DNA of 64,000 nt from positions 28,784,756 through 28,848,755 of the forward strand of contig CP141150.1 of assembly GCA_035235625.1 (NCBI GenBank). The letters run 5' to 3'. This DNA is from Saururus chinensis. Its lineage: Eukaryota; Streptophyta; Magnoliopsida; Piperales; Saururaceae. The notes beneath the pieces were generated by a model that ran no database searches, was not told the DNA's origin, and was given only the letters and a program-made list of their open reading frames with translations. Each line of letters starts with the position of its first letter. Position 1 is the stretch's first letter. A program made the translations under genes and the position numbers. Shown here one piece after another: positions 61,905 through 64,000 of the stretch.

Positions 61905-63395
61905 TTATTGGATATTGAATCAGTCAATATCACCATAATTTATGTGATCCTACATTGACTTAATTGTGACATGGTATACTGGCTTGATAAATTGCATAAG
62001 AAGCAAATTATTTTAGATTTTCATAATAGAAATAAAATATATGGGCCAAGTTTATGCATAAGATCAAATTGCTATGTAGTCAGATTGCTATTATAAGAAA
62101 GAACAATGTATTTATATCCACAAACATCATATAATACACATATAGATAGTACATTATCTTATCCCTTCACATAGCATAGGACCAACTATTAAAATTTCAA
62201 ATATTGGCTTGACATTGATAATGATTGACAGTAAAATGGAGAAAATAAACAAAACTAGACCAACAATAACAAGAAAATAAAATTAAGGCTTGAGAGAAGA
62301 TGATTCATGTTTCTCTAATCCATAAACATTTCCAAAACCAACTCAAAGTTTGGGGAGCAAATATAAAATTGAAGGATCTCCCAAGAGACATATTCACCAT
62401 CAAGGGACACAACCACCACCCTGGTGGAAAAAGTCCATATTAGTGAACCACCAAATGAAGGGGAAGAGAGAGAGAGAGGAACTCAGAATAATTAGGACAA
62501 AATCACCTTCTAAACTTCCTACTTCATAACTGGTGTTATCTCCAATACTTTGTTTCTTAATTCAAAAACTTCCTGGCCAAGTCCAGTTCATAGGAGCTTG
62601 ACTTATTAAAATAGTGAATAACAAAAGCTTGCAGTCTTTAAGGCTCAACTAGTCTTTTGATCAATTTCCACATTTTTAAGAAAAAATATTACTTTTCTCT
62701 AAGCTCCATAATAACAGTTACAAGACTTACCATTCATAGACACTTGACACCATTGCACCCAGCTGCTAAGTGTCCATCTTGAGAAAATATGGACACGGGA
62801 GACCCATTGTCCTAGCAAAATAAATCACTCAACATCAAGAGAAACTACAAAGCACCAAAAAAATACTAATGTCCCTTTCATTAAGTATCTTATACCAGTA
62901 GCAGCAGTAAAAATTTAACGAAAAAAACTCTCATGCTTTCACCTCTAAACAAACTCTAAATAATTAGTGTTCACTGGTTGGAGAATTGCTTTAGGATTCT
63001 GGTACTAATAATAAATTTATTTGGACTGGCTGTCAAAGCGCCATTTGAGAATAATGTCTATAAAGAAAACAGTATGCTGAGATGGATAAGCAGCACAAGT
63101 TTGAACATTTTCAGTTGTCCATTAACTTTGTAATAGGAAAAGGAAATACTGAATTTTGCTCGTAACTATCACAAAATCCCTGAAAAAAAAAAACGCCAGC
63201 TTCCCCCACCCAGACTTTACCAGTGCACTTACAATTGCTCAAAGCTGAACATAGTTCCATATACATCACCATTTAACACAGAACCTAAACCAAACGTATA
63301 GACATGAAGGTTGAACAAAGCAATCAAAAACCAAAAAAATAAGATCAGAGCAGATCTCAGGAATTTAAAATTTTGGCAGTATTCATAACACACAT
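61905..63395. other. Intergenic DNA with one exon-like segment
   Basis: This is mostly A-rich with no gene. The complement at 62811-62722 looks like an exon: ttttgctag before it, and ATG|GTAAGTCTTG after it. It encodes DNGSPVSIFSQDGHLAAGCN followed by GVKCL and a stop. The FSxDGHL wording is shared by proteasome alpha subunits (FSPDGHL) and some WD-repeat proteins, but the identity is unproven. A GA microsatellite lies at about 62466-62478. Confidence 0.3.
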
Positions 63396-63423
63396 GGGGG
63401 GGGCGGGGGGGGGGGGTGGGGGT
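63396..63423 (+). repeat. G-rich homopolymer tract
   Basis: This is a run of G broken only by one C and one T (63396-63422). Four or more runs of at least three G lie close together, giving G-quadruplex potential on the plus strand. The exact length is likely to be unreliable in an assembly. Confidence 0.85.
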
Positions 63424-63517
63424 GTAACTGCTCCAAACCCTTGAGAAACTTAAATGTCCTCGGCAGCAAAGACTATGACGGCGAGTATCAAGAGGGAGAA
63501 AGATTAGTGGAGATCTG

Positions 63518-64000
63518 TAATGCCCGGGGTTTTTTATACATTTTCCTTAAAATTCACGGAAATTTTTTGCAATATAACTGCTATAAATCGGAGAAAATGA
63601 CGAATACGAAACCTGATAAAACAGTTTTATAATTTAAAACATAACACATTCATTTTTCTCATCTAAAGTTTTACTCATTCGATTAACCATCATACGGCCA
63701 AAGCAAATATCCTTAGGCGCTACTCGAAAACAACCGTACGAATAAATTGCTATGATCATAGACTTTAAATACAAATCCCTCCCAAGCATCCCTGAGTGCA
63801 AGTCCCATAACAGTCCACAGTCTAATCCAAACTAAAGTCTAGAATACATAAACATCTTAATGTTTGTCTCACCCAATACATCAGATCGTAGCACAAATAA
63901 ACTCGCGGTGAGTTAAGCATATACCTGAGTCAACGGGAATCAATCCACCGCTGAAATGATCATCCATCTCTAGGAGCTCTCCATCACAAACCTGCAAAAG
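63518..64000 (-). mobile_element. LTR fragment reaching the window edge
   Basis: It begins TGTAATGCCCGGGG and follows the repeat at 21219-21720 block by block until the window ends. By analogy with that copy it is the 3' end of a leftward LTR. The other end, the duplication and any internal domain lie outside the window. Confidence 0.65.

Overview
This window is nuclear DNA from a flowering plant. The evidence is two plant genes with many short exons and GT-AG introns, AT-rich intergenic DNA, Stowaway- and Tourist-like MITEs, and several layers of decayed LTR retrotransposons. The species or clade cannot be fixed from the sequence; nothing seen separates monocot from dicot. No rRNA, tRNA, CRISPR array or prokaryotic-type operon was recognised.

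Two genes look intact. On the minus strand, 9299 to 5179 encodes a full-length CDC48/p97 AAA-ATPase: nine exons, 808 residues, every exon in phase. On the plus strand, 36811 to 41536 encodes a hydroxyproline O-arabinosyltransferase: eight exons, 368 residues, every exon in phase. Both are housekeeping-type genes (ubiquitin-dependent protein extraction; Golgi glycosylation of cell-wall proteins and signal peptides) with no functional link to each other. Two further gene relics are present: a broken copy of a GTE/BET transcription regulator without its bromodomain (57499-59780, plus), and the C-terminal part of a CYP704-like cytochrome P450 (about 61310-61000, minus).

The rest is mostly transposable-element debris. 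At 10.1-15.6 kb there are minus-oriented LTRs of a 2-kb family (called family X here), followed by a 2.66-kb solo LTR that carries a MITE. At about 16.3-32.5 kb lies one old Athila-type Ty3/gypsy element: 5' LTR, tRNA-Asp primer-binding site, gag, protease, RT, RNase H and integrase, all with stops. It is split by two solo-LTR-like insertions with recognisable target-site duplications (20789-24199 and 26474-29850). Its 3' end is lost and is followed by a minus-strand LINE relic (about 32.55-34.95 kb). Between the arabinosyltransferase gene and the GTE relic are a chromovirus integrase fragment (43.6-44.1 kb), a clean family X solo LTR with TTATT duplications (46357-48359), and a three-level nest at 49.6-56.6 kb: LTR A inside LTR X4 inside LTR B. 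The right edge enters another LTR (63518 to the end) related to the one at 21.2 kb.

I found no convincing new biological system. The most informative observations are the datable nests of retrotransposon insertions, the bromodomain-less GTE copy and the P450 relic.
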